A DNA stretch of 64,000 nucleotides, from positions 1 through 64,000 of the forward strand of contig JAUFSD010000019.1 of NCBI GenBank assembly GCA_033030425.1, given 5' to 3'. Positions 32,583-45,126 of the stretch are shown one piece after another. How positions within the stretch are numbered: the stretch's first letter is position 1; each line of letters opens with the position of its first letter. A program made the translations under genes and the position numbers. This DNA comes from Verpa conica. Its lineage: Eukaryota > Ascomycota > Pezizomycetes > Pezizales > Morchellaceae. The notes below the pieces were generated by a model. That model was not told where the DNA came from. It saw only the letters and a program-made list of their open reading frames with translations, and did no database searches.

Positions 32583-34021
32583 TCCATAATCTAGGTACGA
32601 ATGACTACTATGAACCTTTCTGAGGAAGTAATGACTGTCGTTGCTTACTGTTTCGTATGTTACGAGCTAGATTTCTCTCGTGCGTGGCACTCTTAGCTTT
32701 TTTGTAGTGGGTAGGCATCGAGCAAGAAGTTCCACTTTGATCTTGAAGCGGGTGGAGATATAGGGTATTCTGCGGGAGAAGGGGTGAGAAGAATATGAAG
32801 GTTACGGGAAGAGGGACACGTGGTCTTGATGAGGTCATAGAGTTAATGAATTAATCATAAAATACATGGCATAAAGTAAGGCAGATTAATTTTCTACATG
32901 CGTTAGGAATATTTTAAGTGTAGCTGACGTTTATGTGTACTATATACCGTCACGGTAATAGTAAATGTGTCAAACCTAATCTCCTGCTAGTAGCATAGTG
33001 TATTGAGGTTTAGTAGATTTATATATGCATATTCCCAAACTTCGTCTTATATTCTAGTGGCCTCCTTGGTTACCTGGGGTATAATAGACTTATTACATGG
33101 TATATCACCATATATCTCCCTATGTGGATCACCTTGGGCCTTGATATTTACTCTTTGTGCTAGAGATTATTTACCGTATTGTGCGGCGAGTGTGTGAAAC
33201 CCTAATTTATGACTAGTAACTCATATCTCTTGTATTAATGAGAAATGTAGAGTACAAAACTCACTAATCCCCGGTCTCGGAATATTTTCCACTATACAAA
33301 ACTTATCTCTAGGCCCTCGCAGGCAGGGAATAATACATAGGTTACACAGGCCGCCAAGATAGCAGGGTTAGGGTTGTATTTATTTTAAGACTAATATTGG
33401 GTTTCATTGATGCCTTATTTCTTGTAGAAATTACCTATTTTGTTTTGAAAAGTATAACAAAGTCAACTTGTCATAGTTTATAGGGCTCTTCAGGGCCCTA
33501 TGGTCACTGAGTCCGGGATAATCTCGCCCCGGACGGGCTATAATCCGCAGGCCGTCCCGTCCTGAGGTCGCGGCAGGGTCCCCCGGACGGCTGGGAACAC
33601 TGCCAGTGATCATACAAAAGAATACGTAACTATAGGTCTTAATATGAACTACGGAAGGATATTTAAATTCGAACAAAGAGATACACTGGGCAAGAGTATG
33701 TATAAGCCTCACTCGCCTAACAAACTTAAACTGTAACCCCTATCCAAGGAACAATATAAATATTGACTACTCAATCAAAACTTCTTTCCATACGCTTTGA
33801 AGATGGCCCATCCTGTGACTCCTGTTGCCTTTTAACCCCCCTTGACTCATCATGATCATCTACTAAGGTGCCTACTTCATACCGGTCATATGTTAGCGGC
33901 TAGTAAATATCTTCAAGAGTTATGTGTTACTCGCCTATAGCGAGACCCTTATGACCAAGGGACACAACATTCTCTACCAATAGTGGTACTTGAGGTCCTA
34001 AATCAGTTGTAAGTGACTTGC
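32583..34021. other. Gene-poor stretch downstream of gene C
   Basis: No gene supported. It contains a small element at 33499-33616 with inverted ends (TATGGTCACTG against CAGTGATCATA) and a GC-rich interior including CCCCGGACGGGCTATA, related to pieces at 21278 and 58940. Confidence 0.45.
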
Positions 34022-37000
34022 CTAAGGGAACACTACAAACACCTCCGTACCTTTGCCAGACGGTGCTGCTACTTATCTCTGGTTAGAGCGATTCTCAACA
34101 TGAGTGGGATAATTAACTTACCTGGTCCATTCACCACTTCCACATCAGGTACCTGCCGGAGGAAATACGAGTTTTCCATCTTTTCCTCAGCACTACGCAT
34201 TATCTTAAACACGCGTTTAAATTCTGCACACAAATGACTCCGGACTGATCTTATATACTTCTTTGCTTGATCTCGTTGCGGTCCAAATAATACCCCGAGC
34301 TCCTGCGAAATGATGGGCGAGTCCCAGCTCATGGCCCCAAATATTGCATCGCCTACTCCCCATATACCCCTTAGTTCCGTCGAGGTGTGCCAGCGTTTCA
34401 TTGATACGGCATTATCGTATGGAATCCCCCAAGAGTTACGTTGCGGTACTACTAGAGACGCGCAATGGCCTTTAAGCTCGCCTGCTAGCGACTTTGAACC
34501 CTCGAGAAAGCACATATCACCGGCGTTAGGGGGATCTTTGGACGTCTGAATAGAATGTTCCTCAACACCCAAAAGTTGAGGGCTGATAATATACTGGCGC
34601 TTCCCGTCCGCTTTGTGCGAGAAACCTACCACTGTGGAAGCATTGCATACCATCAGATCACCAGCCCCTAAACCAATACCGACGACATTTCCCACGCTAT
34701 CCTTATCCAACGCAAGGTCAACAAACTCATTCCCAGTCTCCTCAAGTGCCTTCGGGTCGAAATTAGGTAATATTTCAATAATTCCATCTAAACTCGCGAT
34801 GGCAAATCGCATGGTTTGATGCTGGGGGGGGTCTTGATGCTGCTGGAGGTATTTTGCTTGAATAGGTAACCATTTCCGTCTTACATTCCCTAGACCTATT
34901 ACTGTCGCTGGTTGAGGGAAGTACTGGAGCTTAAACTGCTCATCTGAGCGGTTGATGACGTTCATCATGTAAACAAGGGGATCCTGTGCAATGAACTGTT
35001 GAATGAGAGAATAACATGTATTCGGCATCTCCCCAACCGGTGATGTGGTGCCTAAATGATAAAAACACATCTCCAGCTCTTGGAATGCCAAATTAAGAAC
35101 TTCTGTATCCTCCACAATTTTGCTTGTCTGATAGACCCCCTTTTTAGTCCCAAAGGATTCCAAAATGTCCAGGGCCACTTCAGGTTTAATATTGAGCCCT
35201 CCAAGATCAAGACTTTCCCAACGCTGCCCCCCAGCATATTTAAATACCCCAGAATGTCCCATACTGCATATTGACGTTCGTAAGCGAAACAAGAAATAAA
35301 CAGAAGTGACTGGGTATAACTCATACCTACTCTCTGGGCCCGAGACATCTTCTGGGGGAACAGAAACCCTCGGAGACGAGATAGTTGAACAGGGAGTATC
35401 AGGATGGGAAGTATCTGGAAAAGAAACAGGACTAAAAAGAGGAGAAGAATTTTCTATATCTGCAAAAGAAGTCATAAGCGTCGTAGACGGAGGAGGATGA
35501 GCTGGAGAAGGGGCAGTAGAATGAGGAAGAGGCTGCGATTCCTGATGCGGAAAAGCAGAGCGAGTAAGAGAGGTAGAGAGAGCATCGCGAGGAGGCTGTT
35601 CCGGAAGAGGCTCTTGATCCTGAGACAAATGCAGAGTGGGAGGAGTAGCCAGGGGAGGAATAGTGGAGCCAAAATTAGCTAAAAGAGGCTGGGAAGATCC
35701 AACAGAACCTGGAGCCGCATCTCTAGCAGAAGGGGCCTGAGGGGAAGAAATAATCCGAGCAGGTGGAGTTGGAGTTGCCCCCCTATCATGTTGTCCATCA
35801 TCACTCTCGTCATCCTCCTCATCAACGGCGTCCTCTCCAAAACTCTCCTCCTCTTCTATATTCTCATCAGCTCTATCGTTAACGACAGAAACTAATCTTA
35901 GCTTCCCGGTCTCCTTCCTCTGGTTTCTTCTCTTCGGAGTTTTTTTGGGGGTTTTCTGCTTTCGGGATTCCATCTTTACCTCCTTGAGCTTAAAAATAGT
36001 AGCACTTCCATATTTCTGAGAAAAATACGTTTCAACAACAATAGGATCAATTTTTGCAGGGGTCACACCTGGCCCAGCACCCGACAAACACTCCTTCAGC
36101 TTATCACCAGCGCGTTTAATGTCGACATTAATTATGTATGGAAACTTGTGACAACCTGGGGTCTTATTATTTTCGCGTTCCTTTTTGGTAACTGTCAAGG
36201 ATTTCAAGGCACAGTCAAATGACCATCCTTGTCTAGCTATTCTCGCCATAGCATAAAGCCAGTTTTCTGAGATATATCCCGGCAGTAGTTCAGGGGGGAT
36301 CTTTGACTGCCAATCTTGACCCCATGCTTTATTCAAGTACTCCATCGTTGGCTTCTTACGTTTATCGGTTTGTCGGTGGTGTTCAAGCATAGGTTGAATA
36401 GATTTATAATTAACCAGGTCGTTATAACTTTCCTCCCCGCCAGCTACCTGATATAGGTTCTCGGGATTAACAATCTTCTCATAGAGTCTGGATACAACCG
36501 CGCAGAGAAGCTCAGTGTGAATGGACATGTTTTGTTGGATATCAGCGACGAGCCACAAACGCTCTATAGGATCTGTCACCCCTTTCATCCATAGTTCAAT
36601 AGACTTATCGATCCCAATCATTTCAACCGCCTTAATTATCTCTGAGGTAGTAGGCAAAGTGTAGTGTGGTTTCTTGATGCCGGCACTCAGTTGGGGTGTC
36701 TTTAGTCGGTCACTACGTCGGGGAACCATGTCTTTTACTGGTGTATTGATAGTGGTGAACGTGATATTATAATCTCTAGGCATATCGCTTACGACCCTTT
36801 GGGGTGTTTGTGGCGATAGTACTTCGCTAGCCTTAAAATTCTGTCAGCAACGCAATTAATAATATTTATAGGCAAATATACCTCATCTGGAACGATTGAT
36901 TGGCCAACCTTGACCCCCTCCTCCTTACCCTCACCGGCAATAGTGGGAGGAGTTTGCACTGTATCTCCTTGGCCAGGATCCTCATCCACCTTAGACCACA

Positions 37001-37352
37001 ATCAGTAAGACTTTAGAATTTTAAACCGGCTATCTGTATCTCATTACGTACGTTTGATGAGCGATCAGCGGCTACTCCTCGCTCAACAAAAACTTCACTC
37101 TCACGAGCATTGGAGCCGTCTTCCCCGTTAGCCCCGGGGGAGTTCTGGGATGTTTGCCCATCATTCTTAGGCAGTTTTTGGACTGCTGTCAACGGCCTGG
37201 GGGGTCGGCTATCACTAGCCGGTTCGTCTTTATCAAGGCCTGAATGCGAGCTTCTAGTATGTCGAGTTAGATAACTAGCAAAGAGAAGAAAATCATAGGA
37301 GACCTAACGAGTGATTTGTAGCTACGTTTTGCGCCGACCCCGAACCAGACAT
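34022..37352 (-). CDS. Gene C: degenerate 2OG-dioxygenase-like paralog
   Basis: Exons 37352-37304, 37239-37052, 36989-36882, 36840-34122 and 34068-34022, with introns of 64, 62, 41 and 53 nt and consistent phases, give 1036 residues. The first exon is tentative (GTCTCC donor). Seen: an N-terminal helical domain with IARQGWSFDCALKSL and NNKTPG (matching A); a basic stretch TPKKTPKRRNQRKE; a long acidic and Pro/Ser-rich linker (about 405-610); then LIQQFIAQDPLVYMMNVINR and IWGVGDAIFGAMSWDSP as in A and B. Where B has KHLDLNV, C has KWLPIQA, and the second His is replaced by Val-Gly-Phe; only the Arg (KRQYIIS) is kept. The last intron lies at the same place and phase as A's. A 63-nt GTATGA...GCAG segment at about 35265-35327 is in frame without stops and may be a retained intron. 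A nuclear, non-catalytic role is inferred. Confidence 0.65.
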
Positions 37353-40243
37353 AGCTACTAATCAGAGTATCGCGAAAAAGCAGGAAACAATATAACGAGC
37401 GGTTGGTGATAAAAGAGAATTGTAGCGAGGAGGAGGGTGGGGAGTTAGAGAATCATATATATGGTAAACAGAGGCCCGAGCTCTGAAACGCTAGGGTAGG
37501 ATTCTAAATAGAAAACACAAAAAATGAATACGTAAACTATAAAATAAAACCAAATAAGAGCGATTTAGATCATAAGATTTTGCGCATGACCTAAGGGCTT
37601 ATAAGGACAGGATTAATGAATAGTAGCGGAGTGTAGGAACAATATGCTTAGTCAGCTTCGGCACCAATATCGATATCCACTGAAGCCACAACCCTGCGGG
37701 AAACTATGGTCTCCTACAGGCTTGGGTGAAGCATTCTTGACGAAAATTTTGCGGTACGCTCAATCCTTTATAATCATTCTGTCTACCTAATACCACAAGC
37801 AGAGCTATTTCCCTAGACCAAGGAAACTATGAAATAACTGGTGTAACAGTAGATGACGTCACCTCCTCTGATAATATAGCAGCAGCGACTCGAGGCTCCT
37901 CTGCGTGCTTTGTCATCTCCAATAAAACTAGTGCTGTAGCACGTGATAGATGCTAAGGTGAATAAGCCACTTGGTATCAGTTCTCTTTAGGCAGATAGAT
38001 TCATGCCGATACTAGCAAGGCCGAAGAGTATTGGTCACGTGGTTAACCTTTGGTAGGATGAACAGGATCGCCACCAAAGATAAATCATGTGACCAATATG
38101 CTTCTCAGCATTACTAGTAGATTTGCCTGTCTTTAGAGAACCGATTCAACAATCCAATCACCAACCCTACAATAGCCTATCCACAGTACTTATCAGCGAG
38201 AATCCCTCGATCAAGCTAGCTACTGTAACTACCAGGCCGAGGGACATGTACTGCAGCCTGGGCAAACAACTCGGTCCACCGCTCTATTTTTAAAATACCG
38301 ACCAAGGAGACCCGTAATATTTCCTCAATATCGCGACCGGCAAGATTATCGTTGAAACGTGGTAAAGGTTTCTATTGGATCTCCGGTTTCTCGGTGATTC
38401 TGGCAGTGGCACTGGCCATAGAACCATGCCTGTAAACCCTTTTTTCTACCAGAATGTTAGCCGGTCACTGTGTCAACCCTTCACAGGGTGACCACCTATG
38501 GCCTATCATATTAAGTATAGTCGAATGCCGATAGCAATATATGCTCGATACTAGCATAGGTCCTGCGGTTCCCTAAATGATTTTGGCACTGATTATACCT
38601 CTTTAAAGGCATAACCTTAATACAAGAATAAAAATTCCGCTCCCGGCAATATGTTACTATCGAGGTTCTACTGAATTGGTAGCATATCATGTGACTAGGA
38701 CAATCAATCTATCAATCGTGCCTGAACAGCAATGGCATGCAGACAAGGGCTAATAATTAGAAAGCTCGTATCCCGCAAAGAAAGCGCTGTTTCTTATCTC
38801 TTCTGTGGTGGGTTAAGCAGAGGGGGTTAGATATTTCTGTTATTCGCCGACTAAAATTCCAAGTTACCGGTAATATGCCTATTTCTCTCGCCTTCATTTT
38901 CTTAGTTAAGGGTAGAGGTATTTTTGCGAGTTGGTTGTTTTGCCACCTCTTATTTGAACCCCTATTGCGATTATCATTCTCACTAGATTATGTCTTAAAC
39001 GTCTCTTCGAGTTTCCCAAACTCGGCCTCAACTCTAAGTTATGTTTCTCTATACAAAAGTTCAGATGGCTGCTCTACTTAGAGGTGGAAGTTACCAGGCT
39101 AGTGGGCACCCTGACACCCCTCGTCCCTATCCAGTGTACATGGATCTGTAGGTACATAAAACTGGAGCTATAAAAGCCTGGGACTGAATATGCGCTGGAA
39201 TCAAGTACAGGCCAAACTAGTAACCCCAGTTGGGCCTGAGTATATAAGCCAGTATTAAAATTAGGATCGGATATATGCTGTAAACAGCTTCCTGAGGTTG
39301 GGGGCCAGTATGAGTCTGGTTTTGCACTGGAAGTGGAATGCCGATAAAATCCGGAACAGGTTTTGAGCTAGAAATGAAATCTTTAACTGGTCCTGTAATG
39401 TCTGAACGATTGCTCGAGACTAATGGTGGTTTTGATTATCAAAAAAGTAATTCTATTGAATGGGGGGAGGAAAGCTAGGAATATAAAGCAGCTGACAGGT
39501 TATGCTACCAAGTTTGAAAGTCGTCGTTGGCTCTAGAGATATCACGAGAGAAGAACGTATTGCTTTATTTCATAAGTGAAACGCTGTGGGACATACGGAT
39601 CAGTAGAGTCGACCATCCGTATTATCGAAGGAGTATAGATTGATGCGGGGTATTTAAGATATTCATCCACGCTAATACCCGGGAGTTTGTGGACGGGAGT
39701 GTTTTGTAGACGGAGGTTTTCTAGGGCAGGAGTTGCGAATCAACCTATCTTTCTGGCCTTGGGCCCTCGCCCCCCCCCCCCTCACTTTCGATCTTTGGAA
39801 AGTTGATGGCTACTTATATACTTTGCCATCGGGGCTTTTTGGCCGCAGGGCTTGGATCCGATCATTCTCCTTGGCACTCACTTCCGACTAAAAAGGGAGA
39901 GATATACACTACATTTCTCTCGAGTCATTGGGCCTGTATTTACAGCTACGTCGGAAAGAGATACGGTAAAGAAAACACACAGCCTAAACAGAAGCAAGAG
40001 TTAGCTGACCAGGCATCTGGGGAATAGGGCCCCTAATACAGAGAGTTGTGTTAAACTATCATTCCAGATATAAGTTAAATAAGCTCTCAACGTCGATCAT
40101 ATATTAGTTTTGAAGTTTTGAATTGCCAGTTTTAGGTTGGGAAGCGTTAGTTATTGGTCTAGATTTTTAATATGTAGTCATAGTAGTAGGAAGTAGGATA
40201 ATCATTCAAGTAATGGGAAACCCGAGTATAGTGTATAAAGATA
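37353..40243. other. Gene-poor stretch
   Basis: No convincing gene. ATG frames at 38875-39081 (hydrophobic) and 39806-40027 are open but unsupported. A segment at 37860-37945 (GCAGCGACTCGAGGCT) resembles 48200-48290, so a dispersed repeat is present. A hairpin lies at 38029-38099. Confidence 0.45.
38029..38099. repeat. Short hairpin, possible mini-MITE
   Basis: TATTGGTCACGTGGTTAACC and the inverted right arm (which reads CATATTGGTCACATGATTTA) pair over about 27 bp with mismatches around a short GC loop. It is small enough to be a MITE relic or to fold in a transcript. Confidence 0.55.
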
Positions 40244-40463
40244 TCTCTGGGGGTAAATATTAACCGCCCCCTATGACAGCCTACCTTAATTCCAACCCCA
40301 ACTAGGCACTACAATATTAATTTATAAGAACAGGAAACTCAACCATAGAGGAAGTGGACTGTTAATTCATGTACTATTAAATCTATTTGGCAAGAGAAGG
40401 TATAAAATGTATGCGGGGCTCCTGGTTGTCATGTGGGTAGGTGGTTATTTATGTCCTCGACTA
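40244..40463. mobile_element. MITE family 2, copy 2 (inverted)
   Basis: Reverse-oriented, diverged relative of 8769-8994. The inverted right end GTCGAGGACATAAATAACCA matches that family's end, and the interior TTCCAACCCCAACTAGGCAC is the complement of the other copy's interior. TA lies at both edges. Confidence 0.65.
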
Positions 40464-40550
40464 TATATCGTAGAGGTGGGGGTATGAGAATGAGAAAGGG
40501 TGAGTTTAGGATCTAAAATAATAGAGGCTTGCTTCATATTTGGCATGCAT

Positions 40551-40785
40551 GGTGTATTTGCAGACGAATGTAGTATTCCGGGCAAGTAGACCTGATTTAG
40601 ATAGTATTCCAGCATACCAGTCCAGTAGCTACCGACGGTAGTAGATTACCGTTTTGATTAGGCTACCAGTAGGCACATCACTTCATAATCAGGCCATTGG
40701 TGGTCTATGCGCGGACAAACATAGTATCCTATGCAAGTGGACCAGATATATGGATAGTATTGTAGCACGCCGGTTCATGTAATTT
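40551..40785. repeat. Diverged direct duplication
   Basis: Bases 40551-40625 and 40709-40785 are related at an offset of about 158 bp: GCAGACGAATGTAGTATTCC against GCGGACAAACATAGTATCCT, and AAGTAGACCTGATTTAGATA against AAGTGGACCAGATATATGGA. Non-coding. Confidence 0.55.
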
Positions 40786-40929
40786 GACACATTTGCTCTT
40801 CCATACTTTATAAACTAAAGCTCTTGTTATATAAATAGATTAATACTAGTCACAGAAACTGCCTCTATCCTAGAATTAATTAGTCATTCCTAGTAATCAG
40901 GGCCAACAAAGCTCACCAAGGCTCACCAA

Positions 40930-41175
40930 TCAAATCCACCCGAAGACTCGATAATAGTAAAGTTTGCATTCCGTTGCCGTGAACTCAGGTGGGAAGCACA
41001 GTTGATAGTAGGAACCTAGGATATTCCATTGTTCTATCGTGAGGCGGTCTGCTTGGCAGAAAAATCTGGGGGCAAGGGGGTGAGGTCTCCCGTTCTGCAA
41101 ATGAACTGGTTTCAAGAAACCATTCCTCGGACTTTTGTTAAGTAACAATCTCCTCCGGGAATTTATCTCAGTCAC
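40930..41175 (-). CDS. Possible exon or gene relic
   Basis: Open frame of about 81 codons without an ATG start. The translation has protein-like composition (PHPLAPRFFCQADRLTIEQW, then SYYQLCFPPEFTATECKLYY) and not that of a repeat. It is not recognised; it may be one exon of a decayed gene. Confidence 0.25.
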   Translation of the reverse strand: MTEINSRRRLLLNKSPRNGFLKPVHLQNGRPHPLAPRFFCQADRLTIEQWNILGSYYQLCFPPEFTATECKLYYYRVFGWI

Positions 41176-43754
41176 CGAGTTATTGTAGAGGCTTACCAGA
41201 TTTCAGCTTAGCTCTTCAGACCTGAGGTGTTACTTACCTGTTTATAGAGGCTATTTCCATTACTTCTCTGTAAGAGGTGAACCTAGAAACAAAAAGCCTG
41301 AGCTTAGCTGGTTTGAGTGTGGGTTTCTTGGTATCGGTCATGATTCCACTGGTAGCAGGTAGTAGACTGTTAGCTTTAGGCAGTTTGCTATTAGAGGTAG
41401 GTTGTTTGTGGTTGAGAGAGAAGCGCAGCTACGGGGAAAGAGAGTTCTTTATATACGCTCAGGCCCCCAAGTCGGTTCCAAGTTTGCATATTTGCTTTAC
41501 CAATGCATATTATTGAAGACTATGTTAAGCAGACGGTATCAGTATATACATTTTATGAGCTGTGTATACAGCATGTTTTTACCGTGCTACCTAAGTAACA
41601 TGACTGGGCTATGGTAATTAGTGTCTTCGATTCCAACTTACTAGGCTTCCTGTACTCTATATACTAATGGCTGGTGAAGACCCACACCTCCGAGACACTG
41701 ATGGGTCTTCAATAGTTTATATAGTGAAACACCGCTGAGGTTCTGCTTCTGCGTGCCTGTTGCTGTTTTGCTATGGGCATGCTTTACGATAACTTTTACT
41801 GCCACAAGCATTTACATGTTTGATAACCGGTAATATACTTTGCAAGCTTTTATATAGTTAAAAATATTTGATAAGTTTAACAAATTTTCGCACACTTAAC
41901 ACGTTTTGACAGATTTGATAAGTTTCAATGGGCTTAACAAATCTTTGATACGACTAGCAACAAAAGGAACTTTTCGAGAGCAGTTGTCATGAGATGCAAG
42001 CGTGGATGCTTAGTCAGAGTGGGGGCATTTAAGCCCCCCGATGATGATCATTCGATCATCATCTTCTTTCTTAAATAAAAACTAGTCTCTTAGTGATGAC
42101 AGTGCTTTGCTGAGTCTTTGTGACCCCAAAGCCTTACAGTGGTAGTGGTCCACCTCCGCTGTACGCCCTACCGCCATATTTGCTATCCCCTATCTGCCTA
42201 GATCCCTCTCATCCGCTTTTATTCTGTTTTTTTTATTGATTCTAGGTACAAGAATATTTGTGCAGCTACAGAGCTATAGCTTGAATAAAATGTATCCCCT
42301 CCCTATTACTATGTATATAAAACCACCTATATTATAACATAAAAATAAAAGAATTTTCGTGATCCATACTAGCTCGTAACCTAAATCTTACTGCTCTCAT
42401 GAGCATTTCATAAACGATGCCCCATAAAACGTACTGACGTCAAGTAAAGGAGAGTAGTGCTTCAGTGGCGACAAGACCCCAAGTAGCCGAGAAGGAGGTG
42501 TGAGCAAGGCCCCAAGAAGGCGGGAAATAGGCGAGAAACAGCAGAGAACGGAGACCCTAGGTAGGTGGTGAAGCGAGTACAACTCTACCTATCTCGTGGG
42601 GTTAGCGGATATTCATATACAGGGGATGGGGGACCGGAAGATGATGGTGGGGGGCGGGGGAAAGGTGGGGTAACCTAGCCTATATATGAGGGGAAAACTT
42701 TGCCAATGGGAAGTAGTGGGCTAGTAGGGTAGTGACGTCGGAGGCTGGGTAGTCATTGCAACTCCTCCAAAATCGCTAAGTCCCAGAGAGTACGGAACTA
42801 GAGCCAGTACAGCTGAGGGTTACATGGTTGGAGAGTGGCAGGTTTAGGGTAATAGGGTGTGGTACAGCGGGAGGAATGGGGCGCGTTGTAGTACCGGGGG
42901 TGCTAGTGCTGGGAGTACTGGCTCTAGGAAAGAAGGAGGAGGAGGAGGAGGAGGAGGAGGAGGAGGAGGAGGAGGAGGAAAGAGTAATGGGGGTAGTATT
43001 GTGCCGGTGCTGGGATGTGGTGGGAGATGAGGCGAGTAGAAGGGCGTGCAGGAGAGTATGGGGAACGCGGGAGGAGCGGTACGCTTAGTGCGTACCACCA
43101 GTACTCCCGGCTATAGACTTATTTGTCACTATTCATAAAATTACTTTAAAACTCTTAAAACTAGCAATGTGATGTATAAAATGGACTTAAAATTCGTCCC
43201 AGTAAATATTAGTCTAGCCGAATCAAAGGCGAAAAGTCCTCAGCCCTCACATATGATACGTTGCTGGCATAAGTAGTAAAAAGAAACGCTGATATATGGG
43301 AATAGTATAGGTATTTTAGAGCTTAGAATAATTAAAAGTGTATCTCGCATGAGTGATCCTAAATAGATTACATATATTTTGTATGTCGTAGTTTAGTGGG
43401 AACATGGTTTTTCTCTGGTAGCTATGCATTTTAGGCTGTCGCGCCTATTGGAATGTTCGGGGGTACTTTAATAATATATTAAACTTGACTGAATCGTCCA
43501 TGACTTGTTATTTGATTAGACCTTGTTTAATTGTAGGAGTGGTTCTTAGGGCTTTCCAGATGGGCTGGTCTCTGGGGCCCATTCTCACATAATAGTATAG
43601 TTTACAGATCAATAGTAAAGCGGGATGGGGAACGCAACATTCGAATAGTGTTAGAGTTTGTGAAGGGTATCTAAATTGTCAAACGTGTTAGGACCTGCGG
43701 AGTGCGCCGAAATATGAGGCGTAATCAACTGTCCAGATGTATTATGTATTAAAA
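41176..43754. other. Gene-poor stretch
   Basis: No gene supported. It holds an inverted relative of the AAGTGTGTTAA satellite at about 41870-41960, a GATGATGATC/GATCATCATC hairpin near 42040-42063 and a (GGA)n microsatellite at about 42934-42978; the polyproline and polyglutamate frames over it are artefacts. Confidence 0.5.
42934..42978. repeat. (GGA)n microsatellite
   Basis: About fifteen GGA triplets in a row with few interruptions. It produces long low-complexity frames on both strands that I do not accept as genes. Confidence 0.85.
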
Positions 43755-43764
43755 CCAGTGTAGC

Positions 43765-43950
43765 TTGTTAAAACTTATGACATATTAAAACTTGTGAAGT
43801 GTGTTAAAACTTATGAAGTGTGTTAAAACTTATGAAGTGTGTTAAAACTTGTGAAGTGTGTTAAAACTTGTGAAGTGTGTTGAAACTTGCGAAGTGTATT
43901 AAAACTTGTGAATCGCGTTGAATCTTGTGAAGTGTACTAGAACTTGTATA
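43765..43950. repeat. 20-bp satellite TTAAAACTTGTGAAGTGTGT
   Basis: About nine to ten tandem copies of a 20-bp unit, the middle ones nearly identical and both ends degrading. The GAAGTGTGTTAAAACTT core resembles the satellites at 4545-5550 and 21690-21800. Confidence 0.85.
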
Positions 43951-44273
43951 GTATTTGCATGATCTGAAATTTTATGAAACTAATAGTATGTAGTCATGGA
44001 TTGGTATTATGCTATATAGGGCCGTAGCCAAAGTCCCTTGCCCTGAGTATAGACATAAATTCAACTGTTATCCCGCTTAATACATACCACTATAGCACCG
44101 ACAGATAGAAGCTCTCGATTAAGTTTCTCACTAAAAATCAGAACAGTCCAGAGATATGGCAGTTGGTTGTAGTGGATAATACAGGACACGAAAAGATGAA
44201 ATGGCAGAAAGGCAGGACCAAAAAGAGAAAAGGAGAAAGAAGAAAAAAGAAAAGACAATAAAATAAATATTTC

Positions 44274-45126
44274 TCAATTATTTTCCCGTGGGCCACGAGA
44301 GAGTACCTCTGTAGAGACCTTAACGGCTTCCACATAATTTCCCATTTCAACTAATTTCTCCATCGCTTTCCTAATTGTTTCGATAAGCTTCAGACGGTCA
44401 AGATATTCCTGGGGGAACTTTGGCCTATTGGTATCATGGTCCCAAATACCAACAAATTCGTATTTGTTATTGCGTCCTGGTGCAGGAACTAGAAACCCTT
44501 CTGTAACCCACCGCCTCCGCTGGTTCGTGCAATAATTCTGGATTTGTATGAACTTCAAATACTATCAGTAAATATCAAGGGTTGATCTAATACCTTTACC
44601 TTTTTCTCCCATTCCCTCCTCACATCTTCTGTGCAGCCATCCATGTTATGCTCTCTCATTATCTTCCGGATGGCCGCCTTCGCCGGTCGATCTCTACCTT
44701 GCCCCCACCACTTCGTTTCGAACATAATCTCATTCATCCGAGTCGCAAGCGATGGATCCCACGACCACTTGCTTTTCAATGAATCTTTAGTGTACCCAAG
44801 ACCATATGGACCGATGAGGTCAGCTTCCGAGGTTGCACCGTTACTGCTACTCCCGTCATCGCTATTGTTCTGACTGTCTTCTACGTTACTGTACTCCCCC
44901 CTGTTATCTCTATCAGGTTGTGATTGGTCTCCCCCGCCCTGTGAAGAGCCACCGCTACTCGAATCCCGCCGGCGTGCGTAGGTTCGTTGGGCCTTAGGCG
45001 GGGTATCGTTTCTAGAATAAATGTTAGCTTAGTAGTAGGCTTTTGCATGTCAAAATACCTTCGCCGCTTAAACTGCTTTCTAGTGGCCTTTGGACTCTTG
45101 CTAGAGGTAACGTTTACTCTTGCCAT
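44274..45126 (-). CDS. Gene G: basic nuclear-looking protein (252 aa)
   Basis: Exons 45126-45059, 45011-44600 and 44552-44274 with two 47-nt introns (GTATTT...GCTAAC...CTAG and GTAAAG...CTGATAG...GAAG), phases consistent, give 252 residues. The N-terminus is strongly basic (KATRKQFKRRR, then TYARRR), followed by a Ser/Gly/Asp-rich disordered part. The C-terminal half (about 110-252) is helical with KWSWDPSLATRMNEIMFETK, KAAIRKIMREHNMDG and CTNQRRRWVTEGFLVPA. Paired Trp in helices and basic runs suggest a DNA- or protein-binding helical domain; I do not recognise the family. It starts 237 bp from gene H, which is transcribed the other way. Confidence 0.6.

Noticed and set aside
35052..35682. 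Several frames in the linker region of gene C
   Set aside because: They are shadows of a Pro/Ser- and acid-rich coding segment in other frames.
42828..43098. Frames with polyGlu or polyPro
   Set aside because: Created by the (GGA)n microsatellite; starts are not ATG or lie outside any splice context.
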